DNA of 64,000 nt from positions 186,001-250,000 of the forward strand of contig NZ_KQ948660.1 in NCBI RefSeq assembly GCF_001514145.1. The letters run 5' to 3'. The translations under genes were made by a program, and so were the position numbers. This DNA is from Streptomyces canus. Its GTDB lineage: Bacteria > Actinomycetota > Actinomycetes > Streptomycetales > Streptomycetaceae. Below, piece by piece: positions 15,404 through 23,416 of this stretch (its first letter is position 1; every line of letters begins with the position of its first letter). The notes under the pieces are model-generated. The model was not told the DNA's origin. It worked only from the letters and a program-made list of their open reading frames with translations, and did not search any database.

Positions 15404-15842
15404 CGGCGGCGCCGCCCTGCGCAGGACGTGCCGCGCAGCGGCTCCTTCTTCACGTCCTGAGCAGCACTGCACCACCACAAACACCCCCCCTTTTTTCCTA
15501 AGTAGGGGAACGCTGCGTCACCTGCGTCACCCAAGCCCCCAAAACAGCGGGTGACCTGCACAGACAGGGGTGACGCAGACGGCCGATCTCTGCGTCACCG
15601 TGCGTCATCTGCGTCACCGATGACGAACAGCCTGCGTCACCGGTGACGCACCCCCAACGCTCTGCGTCACCCCAAACCCGCAGCTCAGAAGCCTGAATGA
15701 CGCAGATGACGCGGGTGACGCAGAAATCCCCACCTCGGACACACGCGCAGGCCCCCGCCCTCGCCTGCGCTCAGCCCACGGCACCCGAACCCACCGCAGG
15801 ACACCTCACCCACCCCGCCACGGACCTGAGGAGTCACCAGCC
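15404..15842. other. Non-coding region between replication genes and xis, probable origin region
   Basis: No gene is supported. A C7/T6 tract (15484-15496) is followed by the TGCGTCA heptamer field listed separately, then a C-rich stretch leading to the xis ribosome binding site (GAGGAGTC at about 15828). A repeat field with a homopolymer tract next to replication genes is the usual anatomy of an iteron origin. Confidence 0.55.
15514..15722. repeat. TGCGTCA iteron-like repeat field
   Basis: Eleven exact heptamers occur in 209 bases: TGCGTCA on the plus strand at 15514, 15523, 15591, 15601, 15610, 15633 and 15663, and the inverse TGACGCA at 15571, 15644, 15698 and 15716. A degenerate inverse copy starts at 15707. 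Several are followed by CC. Spacings of 9 to 10 bases recur (15514/15523, 15591/15601/15610, 15698/15707/15716), about one helical turn. The likely roles are replication initiator binding or control of the xis-int promoter. Confidence 0.8.
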
Positions 15843-16082
15843 ATGGCCAGCAATGAGCCGCCCGACCCGCGTGCCCTCCTGCGCGGCGGACTCCCAGATA
15901 GGTACCTCAACCCCGACGACGTCGCCGAGATCTTCGACGTCCCCAAAGAGACGCTCTACCAGTGGCGCAAGAAGCGCGTCGGTCCGCCCAGTTTCCGCAT
16001 CGGCAAGCACGTCCGCTACGACCCCGCCGACGTACTGGCCTACGTCACCAGCCGCAAGAACGCCGACCAAGACGCCGCCTGA
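15843..16082 (+). CDS. xis: Excisionase/helix-turn-helix protein
   Basis: The 79-residue protein has a MerR-like HTH_17 domain (about 18-70): YLNPDDVAEIFDVPKETLYQW, then KKRVGPPSFRIGKHVRYDPADVLAYV. This is the family of small excisionases placed directly before AICE integrase genes. Together with the integrase it should drive excision. GAGGAGT lies 8 to 14 bases before the ATG. A strong hairpin separates it from int, so int may be expressed at a lower level than xis. Confidence 0.85.
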   Translation: MASNEPPDPRALLRGGLPDRYLNPDDVAEIFDVPKETLYQWRKKRVGPPSFRIGKHVRYDPADVLAYVTSRKNADQDAA

Positions 16083-16113
16083 CACAACCACACAGCACCA
16101 CGCACAACCCCCA

Positions 16114-16138
16114 GGGAGGGCCACGCCGTGGCCCTCCC
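16114..16138 (+). terminator. 11-bp stem-loop between xis and int
   Basis: GGGAGGGCCAC (16114-16124) pairs with GTGGCCCTCCC (16128-16138) around GCC. It follows xis by 31 bases and precedes int by 31, and could attenuate int expression. Confidence 0.6.
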
Positions 16139-16169
16139 TTCCCCATGCTCCGAAAGGACCACGCCCCAC

Positions 16170-17435
16170 ATGGCAGGCCACATCCAAGACCGCTGGTTCA
16201 AGACCGAAACCGACACCGCAGGCAAGATCGTCAAGGTGCAGACCGACCGCCACGGAACGGGTCTCCGCTACCGCGCCCGGTACGTCGGCCCTGACGGCAC
16301 CGAGAAGAGCAAGTCATTCCGCGACAAGGAATTGCGGCTCGCCAAGCTGTGGCTCACGCAGATCGAAGCGGACATGTCCCGCGGTCAGTACACCGACCCG
16401 CGCGCCGCAAGGACGACGTTCCGCCAGTACTCGGAAAGCTGGGTCAAGACGCACACCGGCGAGATCAACAGCCGAGAGGCAGCGGAGCGTCGCCTCAGGC
16501 TGCACGCCTACCCTCACATCGGGTCGCGCCCCCTCGGTTCGTTCAAGCCGGAACACATCCGCACCTGGATCGCAGACCTGGAAGCCACCGTGCCGGCGGA
16601 GTCGCACCGCCGCATCATCGTCGGCACCGTCTCCGCAGCGTTGAGCGCGGCCGTCGAGGATGGGCTACTGAGCAAGAACCCCTGTCAGGCCCGCACGGTC
16701 ACGCTCCCGAAACCGGGCAAGCCGCGCGTCGACCCATGGACGGCAACGCAGGTCTTCGGCGTACGTGCCGCTCTCCCCCGCCGCCACCAAGCCACCGTGG
16801 ATGTAGGGGCGGGTTGCGGACTGCGACAGGGTGAAATCTTCGGCTTGGCCGTGGATGAACTCGACTACGAGGGCGGTTGGCTGACCGTGGGCCACCAGCT
16901 GAAGCGCATCCGGGGCAAGTACGTCTTCGCCCTGCCGAAAGGCGGCAAGGTCCGGAACGTGCCGTTGCCCAAGGCCGTTGCCACCGCGCTCCGGGACCAC
17001 ACGAAGGAGTTCGAGCCGGTCGATATGACGCTTCCCTGGCGCACGCCCGATGGTTCACCCGTGACGAAGCGGCTCATCTTCAGTGGAGTCGAAGGACGGC
17101 ATGTCCGGGTCAGCAACTTCAACGAGCACCAATGGAAGCCCGCTCTGGCCGCCGCAGGCGTCATTCCGAAGCGGAAGCCGGGCGAGCGGTACGCGTCAGC
17201 CCCCGAGGACGGCATGCACGCGCTCAGGCACTTCTACGCATCCGTGCTGCTGGACGCGGGCGAGAGCATCCGAGCCCTGAGTTCGTACCTCGGTCACGCC
17301 GATCCTGGATTCACGCTCCGGACCTACACGCACCTGATGCCGAGTAGCGAGGGACGCACCCGGAAAGCCGTCGACAGCCTCTATCTGGCGTCGAATCCTC
17401 AAGATCACGGCCCAGAGGCGGCCCAAGCCGCCTGA
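16170..17435 (+). CDS. int: Tyrosine site-specific integrase of the AICE
   Basis: I chose the ATG at 16170 because of the upstream GAAAGGA. An earlier in-frame start lies within the hairpin. The 421-residue protein has an N-terminal arm-binding region, a SAM-like core-binding domain (about 83-175) and a catalytic domain with Arg219 (AGCGLRQGE), a Lys in LPKGGKVRN (about 257), His350-x-x-Arg353 (MHALRH), His376 (LGHAD) and Tyr386 (RTYTH). All six residues needed for strand exchange are present, so the enzyme should be active. It integrates and, with Xis, excises the element. It lies at the end of the element next to the probable attachment site. Confidence 0.95.
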   Translation: MAGHIQDRWFKTETDTAGKIVKVQTDRHGTGLRYRARYVGPDGTEKSKSFRDKELRLAKLWLTQIEADMSRGQYTDPRAARTTFRQYSESWVKTHTGEINSREAAERRLRLHAYPHIGSRPLGSFKPEHIRTWIADLEATVPAESHRRIIVGTVSAALSAAVEDGLLSKNPCQARTVTLPKPGKPRVDPWTATQVFGVRAALPRRHQATVDVGAGCGLRQGEIFGLAVDELDYEGGWLTVGHQLKRIRGKYVFALPKGGKVRNVPLPKAVATALRDHTKEFEPVDMTLPWRTPDGSPVTKRLIFSGVEGRHVRVSNFNEHQWKPALAAAGVIPKRKPGERYASAPEDGMHALRHFYASVLLDAGESIRALSSYLGHADPGFTLRTYTHLMPSSEGRTRKAVDSLYLASNPQDHGPEAAQAA

Positions 17436-17438
17436 GAC

Positions 17439-17473
17439 GGCCCCGGCCAGAGCCAAACGCCCTGGTCGGGGCC
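17439..17473 (+). terminator. 12-bp stem-loop after int
   Basis: GGCCCCGGCCAG (17439-17450) pairs with CTGGTCGGGGCC (17462-17473) with one G-U pair. It starts three bases after the int stop and marks the end of the element's last gene. Confidence 0.7.
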
Positions 17474-17481
17474 CCACAGGG

Positions 17482-17583
17482 CCGGATCATGCGAACTTCA
17501 TCTACTTCTGGCCCCTGTACACGGGGACCAGCATCCCGATCGACGACTGGCGGTCGCGGATGTGGCTGGATACGTGGGTCTAG
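17482..17583 (+). pseudogene. 3' remnant of a protein O-mannosyltransferase gene, probable attachment site region
   Basis: Directly after the int terminator an open stretch of 33 codons ends at TAG 17581-17583. It reads PDHANFIYFWPLYTG, then IDDWRSRMWLDTWV at its end. This is the aromatic C-terminal signature of PMT-family mannosyltransferases (YP-x-x-TG ... W-x-x-RMW-x-x-x-W, PMT_4TMC region). There is no start codon or upstream domain. In S. coelicolor, as I recall, pmt lies upstream of the same PBP gene pair. The simplest reading is that the element integrated into the 3' end of pmt and displaced these codons. The crossover core must lie near 17475-17500. Whether the host gene's 3' end was restored on the other side cannot be seen. 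Confidence 0.65.
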
Positions 17584-17708
17584 CGGGCCAGCATTCACGT
17601 ATGTGATTGAGCACCTGCTTCGATGAATCAGGAAACTCTTACCCCGCGTGTCACACCTCCCGCTTAGAGTTCCCACAACAACGGGGAAATCGGGGAGGGG
17701 GCCAGACC

Positions 17709-19331
17709 ATGGCCAAGGGGGTGAAGGTCGCTGTCGTCAGTACGGTGTTCGCCGTGATGGTCGGCGGGGCCGGTTACGGGGCGTACAACTTCGTGTCGGC
17801 GTTGAGCGACGACGGGAGCGGCGGGGTCGGGGACGCCAAGCGGAGCGGGCCGCCCACCGCCGACGAGATCGCGAAGACGTCGAAGGATTTCTTCGCCGCC
17901 TGGGAGAAGGGCGACGCGGCGAGCGCGGCCGCGTTCACGAACAACGGCACGGCGGCCGAGGTGCTGCTGGCCGCCTACGGTGCGGACGCGCACATCGGCG
18001 ATGTGGACATCACGCCCGGCAAGGCGACCGGTGCCACCGTGCCGTACAGCGTGAAGGCGACCGTCTCCTACGACGGGAAGTCGAAGCCGCTGGCGTACAA
18101 GAGCAAGCTGACCGTCGTGCGCGGGGTGACCACCGGGAAGGCGCTGGTGGACTGGCAGCCATCCCTGGTCTACCCGAAGCTCCAGCGGGACGACCGGCTG
18201 GTCACCGGCGAGTCCGCGAACCCGTCCATCGAGGCGGTGGCCCGTGACGGCAGTGTGCTGACCAAGGAGAAGTACCCGTCGCTGGGCCCGGTCCTGGACG
18301 CCCTGCGCGAGAAGTACGGAGCCGAGGCCGGCGGCACCCCGGGCATCGAGCTGGTCATCAAGCACCCGGACCAGACGCCGGACACCTCGCTGCTGACCCT
18401 CGCCGAGGGCAAGGCGGGCAAGCTGGAGACCACCATCAGCGCGAACGCGCAGGCGGCCGCCGAGAAGGCCGTGAAGCTGTACCGCCAGTCGTCGGTCGTC
18501 GCCGTCAAGCCGAGCACCGGTGAGGTGCTGGCCGTGGCCAACAACCGCACGGACAGCTTCAACGCGGCCTTCGAGGGCACCAAGGCCCCCGGCTCCACCA
18601 TGAAGATCATCACCGCGGCGATGCTCATCGACAACGGCGTGACCTCGATGAACGGCCCGGCGCCCTGTCCGCCGGACGCCGTGTGGCAGGGGCAGACCTT
18701 CAAGAACCTCACGGGCATGGAGCCCAACGAGGGCGCCTCGCTGGCCAACAGCTTCATGCGGTCCTGCAACACCGCCTTCATCAAGCTGATCGACGAGAAG
18801 CCGCTCACCGACGAGTCGCTGACGCTGGAAGCCCAGAACCGGTTCGGGATCGGCGAGGACTGGAAGACCGGCATCGTCTCCTTCGACGGGAAGGTGCCCG
18901 CCGTCAGCGGTCCGGACCGCGCGGCGAACGCGATAGGCCAGGGCCAGGTCCAGATGAACCCGCTGAACATGGCCTCGGTGACGGCCACCGCGATCACCGG
19001 CGCCTTCCGCCAGCCCTACCTGGTCTCGCCGAAGCTCGACGACCGCGAACTGGCCACCGCGAAGGGGCTGCCGTACAACACGGCCTCCCAGCTGAAGCAG
19101 ATGATGCGGCTCACCGCGACCCAGGGCACGGCGACCAAGGCGATGGCGGGGCTCGGCGGGGACATCGGCGCCAAGACCGGCTCCGCGGAGGTCGACGGGC
19201 AGCAGGTGTCCAACAGCTGGTTCACCGGTTTCCGCAACGACATGGCCGCGGCGGCCATGACCGAGGAGGGCGGCCACGGCGGCGACGCGGCGGGTCCGAT
19301 TGTCGCAGCTGTGCTACGAGCCGCAGGCTGA
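17709..19331 (+). CDS. Penicillin-binding protein with MecA_N/NTF2-like domain (first of tandem pair)
   Basis: This 540-residue protein starts at ATG 17709 after a GGGGAGGGGG ribosome binding site. An N-terminal membrane anchor (about 5-30) is followed by an NTF2-like MecA_N domain (about 50-160), a linker and a transpeptidase domain with STMK (296-299), SCN (352-354) and KTG (489-491). All three active-site motifs are intact. Such proteins act outside the membrane in peptidoglycan cross-linking. It is the first of two adjacent paralogues, similar to the SCO3156/SCO3157 pair as I remember it, and lies right beside the integrated element. Confidence 0.88.
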   Translation: MAKGVKVAVVSTVFAVMVGGAGYGAYNFVSALSDDGSGGVGDAKRSGPPTADEIAKTSKDFFAAWEKGDAASAAAFTNNGTAAEVLLAAYGADAHIGDVDITPGKATGATVPYSVKATVSYDGKSKPLAYKSKLTVVRGVTTGKALVDWQPSLVYPKLQRDDRLVTGESANPSIEAVARDGSVLTKEKYPSLGPVLDALREKYGAEAGGTPGIELVIKHPDQTPDTSLLTLAEGKAGKLETTISANAQAAAEKAVKLYRQSSVVAVKPSTGEVLAVANNRTDSFNAAFEGTKAPGSTMKIITAAMLIDNGVTSMNGPAPCPPDAVWQGQTFKNLTGMEPNEGASLANSFMRSCNTAFIKLIDEKPLTDESLTLEAQNRFGIGEDWKTGIVSFDGKVPAVSGPDRAANAIGQGQVQMNPLNMASVTATAITGAFRQPYLVSPKLDDRELATAKGLPYNTASQLKQMMRLTATQGTATKAMAGLGGDIGAKTGSAEVDGQQVSNSWFTGFRNDMAAAAMTEEGGHGGDAAGPIVAAVLRAAG

Positions 19332-19427
19332 CGTCACCCGTGCGGGACAGGGACTCTAGGCTGTGGCCGTCGTTGGGATGGATGAGGGCAACGGGGACCC
19401 TGGGAACTGGCGGAGGAAACGGAAGCC

Positions 19428-21101
19428 GTGGGTAGCAGAAGGCGCGTCGCCGAGCGACGGAAGACCAAGCCCGCCGTGATCGGCGGGATGATCGCCGTGG
19501 TCGTCGCCGGCGCCGGCTTCGGCGTCTACGCGCTGTACGGCGCCGGGGCCGCGGCGAACGACCGGACGCAGAACACGTCCGCGTCCGCCGGGGACCACAA
19601 GCCGAAGGTCAAGACCGGCCCGCTGTCGGCGACCGAGGTGACCTCCACCGCGACCGCGTTCCTGGCCTCCTGGCAGCAGGGCAAGGTGAGCACGGCCGCC
19701 GCGGCGACCAGCGACACCGAGGCCGCCGCCGCCCTGCTCACCGGCTGGACCAAGGACGCCCACCTCACCGGCGCCACCCTCACCCCGGGCACCCCCACCG
19801 GCGACAAGGTGCCCTTCTCCGTCAAGGCGACCGTGTCGTACAAGGGCCTCAGCAAGCCGCTGGCGTACGCCAGTTCGCTGACCGTCGTCCGCGACACCGC
19901 CACCGGGAAGCCGCAGGTCGACTGGACCGCCTCGCTGGTCCACCCCGACCTGAAGGACGGCGACACCCTGGTCACCGGCGAGTCGGGGACCCCGCCGATC
20001 AAGGCCTTCGACCGGGACGGCGGCGAGATCACCGAGGCGAAGTACCCGTCGCTGGGCACGGTGCTGGACGGCCTGCGCGAGAAGTACGGCAAGAAGGCCG
20101 GCGGCAAGGCGGGCATCGAGCTGCGGGTGATCCGCGGGAAGGACTCCAAGTCCTCCGACAAGACGCTGGTCGAGCTCAGCAAGGGCACCCCGGGCACCGT
20201 GAAGACGACCCTGAACCCGACGCTCCAGGCGGCGGCCGAGGCGCAGGTCGCCAAGCAGGCCCGGTCCTCCGTCGTCGTGCTGCGTCCGTCGACCGGCGAG
20301 ATCCTCGCGGTGGCGAACGCGAGCCACGGCTTCAACACCGCCTTCCAGGGTTCCCTCGCCCCGGGCTCCACGATGAAGGTCATCACCTCGTCGCTGCTGA
20401 TCGACAAGGACCTCGCGTCGGCGGACAAGGCGCACCCGTGCCCGAAGTACTTCACGTACGGCGGCTGGAAGTTCCAGAACGACGACAAGTTCGAGATCAA
20501 GGGCGGCACCTTCAAGGCGAGCTTCGCCCGCTCCTGCAACACCGCCTTCATCAGCCAGGCGGGCAAGCTGGACAACGACAGTCTGACCGAGCAGGCCCAG
20601 CAGGTCTTCGGCCTGTCCATGAACAACTGGGCGATCGGCGTCCCGTCCTTCGACGGCTCGGTGCCCGTGCAGAGCGCGGCGCAGAAGGCGGCCTCGCTCA
20701 TCGGTCAGGGCGGGGTCCGGATGAACCCGCTGAACATGGCGTCCGTCTCCGCCACCGTCGAGTCGGGCACCTTCAAGCAGCCGTACCTGGTCTCCCCCTC
20801 GGTCGACAACCGCACGCTGGCCACCGCCTCGCGCACCATGTCCTCGGGCACGCTGTCGCAGCTGCGTGAGCTGATGGCGTACACGGCGGGCTACGGCACG
20901 GCGGCCGAAGCGATGTCCGGGGTCTACGGCAACGTCGGCGCGAAGACCGGGTCCGCGGAGGTCGACGGCCAGAAGAAGCCGAACGGCTGGTTCACCGCGT
21001 ACCGGGGCGACCTCGCGGCCGCGGGCGTCGTCCAGGCGGGCGGCCACGGCGGCGACACGGCGGGCCCGATCGTGGCGGCCCTGCTGAAGATGGGCGGCTA
21101 A
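19428..21101 (+). CDS. Penicillin-binding protein, paralogue of the preceding gene
   Basis: This 557-residue protein starts at GTG 19428 with GGAGG at 19412. It has a basic N-terminus, one membrane anchor (about 15-38), a MecA_N/NTF2-like domain (about 65-175) and a transpeptidase domain with STMK (314-317), SCN (369-371) and KTG (506-508). Long blocks (TGEVLAVAN/TGEILAVAN, MNPLNMASV, GGHGGD) match its neighbour, which shows a tandem duplication. It converges with the SsgA-like gene; their stops overlap by 4 bases. Confidence 0.88.
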   Translation: MGSRRRVAERRKTKPAVIGGMIAVVVAGAGFGVYALYGAGAAANDRTQNTSASAGDHKPKVKTGPLSATEVTSTATAFLASWQQGKVSTAAAATSDTEAAAALLTGWTKDAHLTGATLTPGTPTGDKVPFSVKATVSYKGLSKPLAYASSLTVVRDTATGKPQVDWTASLVHPDLKDGDTLVTGESGTPPIKAFDRDGGEITEAKYPSLGTVLDGLREKYGKKAGGKAGIELRVIRGKDSKSSDKTLVELSKGTPGTVKTTLNPTLQAAAEAQVAKQARSSVVVLRPSTGEILAVANASHGFNTAFQGSLAPGSTMKVITSSLLIDKDLASADKAHPCPKYFTYGGWKFQNDDKFEIKGGTFKASFARSCNTAFISQAGKLDNDSLTEQAQQVFGLSMNNWAIGVPSFDGSVPVQSAAQKAASLIGQGGVRMNPLNMASVSATVESGTFKQPYLVSPSVDNRTLATASRTMSSGTLSQLRELMAYTAGYGTAAEAMSGVYGNVGAKTGSAEVDGQKKPNGWFTAYRGDLAAAGVVQAGGHGGDTAGPIVAALLKMGG

Positions 21102-21445
21102 TTCCGCACGGGTGCCATGGCCGTGTACGTCCGCCGCAGGAACCTGAGCAGTGCCTTCTGCTCGAACTGCACCACCGACACCCCTTGTGGCGAGTGGAAC
21201 TCCACCACGGCCTGCACCCGGCCGCACGGCCACACCCGCACCTCACCGCTGCCGACCGGAGCCCTGAGTCCTTGTTCCAGCAGCGCCCGCGAGAAGGTCC
21301 ACTCGTGCGTGCCCGGCAGGCCGATCCGTACCGAGCGCGGGTCGGTCTCCGGGTCGTAGCGCAGGACCACCGGGATCGCCTCGTCTTCCGCGATGTCCAC
21401 GTCCGAAACGATATGGGCTCGTGCGTACTGCTCGACTACAGCCAT
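21098..21445 (-). CDS. ssgE: SsgA-like sporulation/cell division regulator
   Basis: The 115-residue protein has the SsgA-like (SALP) pattern: an N-terminal segment ending in IPVVLRYDPETDPRSVRIGL, then TWTFSR-type HEWTFSRALLEQGL and a C-terminal aromatic/basic stretch FLRRTYTAM. These actinomycete-specific proteins guide septum placement, peptidoglycan remodelling and spore separation. The symbol rests on my memory that ssgE lies at this place in S. coelicolor, next to the PBP pair and the nickel operon, so the paralogue identity is less certain than the family. Confidence 0.72.
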   Translation of the reverse strand: MAVVEQYARAHIVSDVDIAEDEAIPVVLRYDPETDPRSVRIGLPGTHEWTFSRALLEQGLRAPVGSGEVRVWPCGRVQAVVEFHSPQGVSVVQFEQKALLRFLRRTYTAMAPVRN

Positions 21446-21575
21446 CGTGACGGCCTCTCACGCTGCGTAACCTGTGTGGAAGCTGTGCGTCCACTCCCCT
21501 CCCAGCGTCGCACATTTCCCGTGTTCCGCCCCCTGGACCGAAAGCCTGCTGGTTGCTGTTCGCGGCGAGGCCCTC

Positions 21576-21606
21576 TTGCAAAGAGTTCGCAACAAGCCAC
21601 TATCAT
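21576..21606 (+). promoter_or_regulatory. Nur-type operator and probable promoter of the nickel uptake operon
   Basis: TTGCAA-N5-TCGCAA at 21576-21592 matches the nickel uptake regulator consensus tTGCaa-N5-ttGCAA except for one base. TATCAT (21601-21606) could be the -10 hexamer. Its spacing puts transcription start at or next to the GTG at 21613, which predicts a leaderless mRNA with the operator over the promoter. No cobalamin riboswitch structure is visible, which supports nickel over cobalt control. Confidence 0.7.
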
Positions 21607-21612
21607 CGAACG

Positions 21613-22653
21613 GTGCATGTGCCTGACGGATTCATAGACGCCCCCATCTCGGCAGCGACCGGAGTCGTCGCCGCGGCCGCGGTCGCAGTGAGCCTGCGCG
21701 GCGCCCGCCGCGAACTGGACGAACGCACCGCGCCTCTGGCCGGCCTCGTCGCGGCGTTCATCTTCGCCGTGCAGATGCTGAACTTCCCCGTCGCCGCGGG
21801 GACCAGCGGACATCTGCTCGGCGGGGCACTGGCCGCGATCCTCGTCGGCCCCTACACCGGGGTCCTCTGCGTCTCGGTCGTCCTGCTCATGCAGGGCATC
21901 CTCTTCGCGGACGGCGGCCTCACCGCGCTCGGCGTGAACATCACCGACATGGCCGTCGTCACGACGGTCGTGGCGTACGCCGTCTTCCGCGGCCTGGTGA
22001 AGGTGCTCCCCAGGAAGCGCGGCTCCATCACCGCCGCCTCCTTCGTGGCCGCCGTGCTCTCCGTTCCCGCCGCGGCCGTCGCCTTCACCCTGATCTACGC
22101 CGTCGGCGGCACCACCGACGTCTCCATCGGCAAGGTCGCCACCGCGATGATCGGCGTCCATGTCCTCATCGGCATCGGCGAGGCGGTCATCACCGCACTG
22201 ACCGTCGGCGCCGTCGTCGCCGTACGCCCCGACCTGGTGTACGGCGCCCGCGGCCTCCAGCAGAAGCTGAAGCTGCGGGTGGGCGGTCAGCTCGTCGACG
22301 TGCCCGCCGAACCCGCTCCGGCCGCCGCCCGGTCGCACCGCAAGGTGTGGATCACCGGCCTGGTCACCTCCCTGGTGCTCGCCGGATTCGTCAGCTTCTA
22401 CGCGTCCGCCGACCCGGACGGGCTGGAGAAGGTCGCCGCCGACAAGGGCATCGACGCCAAGACCGAGAAGCACGCCACGGCGGACTCACCGCTCGCCGAC
22501 TACGGCGTGAAGGACGTCGAGGACGCCCGCCTGTCCGGGGGGCTGGCGGGCGTCATCGGCGTCGGCGCCACCGTCGTCGCGGGCAGCACGGTGTTCTGGG
22601 TGGTCCGCAGGCGCCGTACGGCCGACACCAGCCCTGTCGGGACGGGCGTCTGA
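21613..22653 (+). CDS. nikM: Nickel ECF transporter fused S/accessory component NikMN
   Basis: I chose GTG 21613 because it gives the N-terminus MHVPDGFID. Position 2 His and the following loop bind the metal in CbiM/NikM proteins, so an earlier start would be non-functional. The 346-residue protein has the CbiM/NikM core (about 1-225, with seven or so hydrophobic segments) followed by a NikN-like part: a helix (about 245-265), an external loop and a final helix (about 315-335). It captures Ni2+ and passes it to the ECF module. It leads an operon with NikQ and NikO and lies behind a Nur-type operator. Confidence 0.85.
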   Translation: MHVPDGFIDAPISAATGVVAAAAVAVSLRGARRELDERTAPLAGLVAAFIFAVQMLNFPVAAGTSGHLLGGALAAILVGPYTGVLCVSVVLLMQGILFADGGLTALGVNITDMAVVTTVVAYAVFRGLVKVLPRKRGSITAASFVAAVLSVPAAAVAFTLIYAVGGTTDVSIGKVATAMIGVHVLIGIGEAVITALTVGAVVAVRPDLVYGARGLQQKLKLRVGGQLVDVPAEPAPAAARSHRKVWITGLVTSLVLAGFVSFYASADPDGLEKVAADKGIDAKTEKHATADSPLADYGVKDVEDARLSGGLAGVIGVGATVVAGSTVFWVVRRRRTADTSPVGTGV

Positions 22654-22654
22654 C

Positions 22655-23416
22655 GTGGGCGCCGGACACGCGCACCGGCTCTACCGGCACGGACACTCGC
22701 CGGTGCACGCCCTGCCGCCGCACACCAAACTCGCGGCGGCCTTCGGCTTCGTGGTGGTCGTCGTCTCGACCCCGCGCGAGGCGATGTGGGCGTTCGGCCT
22801 GTACGCCGTCCTCCTGGGCGTCGTCGCCTACGCCGCGCGCGTGCCGGCCGGCTTCCTGCTGAAACGGCTGCTGATCGAGGTGCCGTTCGTGGCGTTCGCG
22901 GTGCTGATGCCCTTCGTCGCGGAGGGCGAGCGGGTCGAGGTGCTCGGGGTCTCCCTGAGCGTGAGCGGCCTGTGGGGCGCCTGGAACGTGCTCGCCAAGG
23001 GCACGCTGGGGGTCGCCGCGTCGGTGCTGCTGGCGTCCACCACCGAACTGCGCTCGGTGCTGCTCGGACTGCAACGGCTCAGACTGCCGCCGCTGCTGGT
23101 CCAGATCGCCTCCTTCATGATCCGCTACGGCGATGTCATCACCGACGAGATGCGGCGGATGCGGATCGCGCGGGAGTCGCGGGGGTTCGAGGCGAGCGGC
23201 GTCAAGCACTGGGGCGTCCTCGCGAAGTCGGCCGGCGCGCTGTTCATCCGCTCCTACGAGCGCGGCGAGCGCGTGCACCTGGCCATGGTCAGCCGGGGGT
23301 ACGCCGGTTCGATGCCGGTCATCGACGAGGTGACCGCGTCCCGGGCGCAGTGGTCGTACGCCCTCGCGCTCCCCGTCGCCGCCCTTGTCGTCTGCGTGTT
23401 GGGATGGGCCCTGTGA
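22655..23416 (+). CDS. nikQ: Energy-coupling factor transmembrane protein NikQ/CbiQ
   Basis: This 253-residue protein starts at GTG 22655, one base after the NikMN stop. Membrane helices lie at about 25-45, 48-66, 74-92, 105-125 and 230-250. The cytoplasmic coupling helices carry the ARESRGF (about 169-175) and MVSRGYAG (about 208-215) motifs that contact the ATPase, as in EcfT/CbiQ proteins. It transmits ATP-driven movement to NikMN. Confidence 0.88.
   Translation: MGAGHAHRLYRHGHSPVHALPPHTKLAAAFGFVVVVVSTPREAMWAFGLYAVLLGVVAYAARVPAGFLLKRLLIEVPFVAFAVLMPFVAEGERVEVLGVSLSVSGLWGAWNVLAKGTLGVAASVLLASTTELRSVLLGLQRLRLPPLLVQIASFMIRYGDVITDEMRRMRIARESRGFEASGVKHWGVLAKSAGALFIRSYERGERVHLAMVSRGYAGSMPVIDEVTASRAQWSYALALPVAALVVCVLGWAL

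Noticed and set aside
11539..15722. Repeat fields that look CRISPR-like at first glance
   Set aside because: Repeats are 7 bases, in both orientations and with irregular spacing. There are no 28-37 base repeats or uniform spacers and no cas genes.
21446..21612. Possible cobalamin riboswitch before the ECF transporter
   Set aside because: No B12-box-like sequence was seen and the predicted mRNA is leaderless. The Nur-type operator explains control better.
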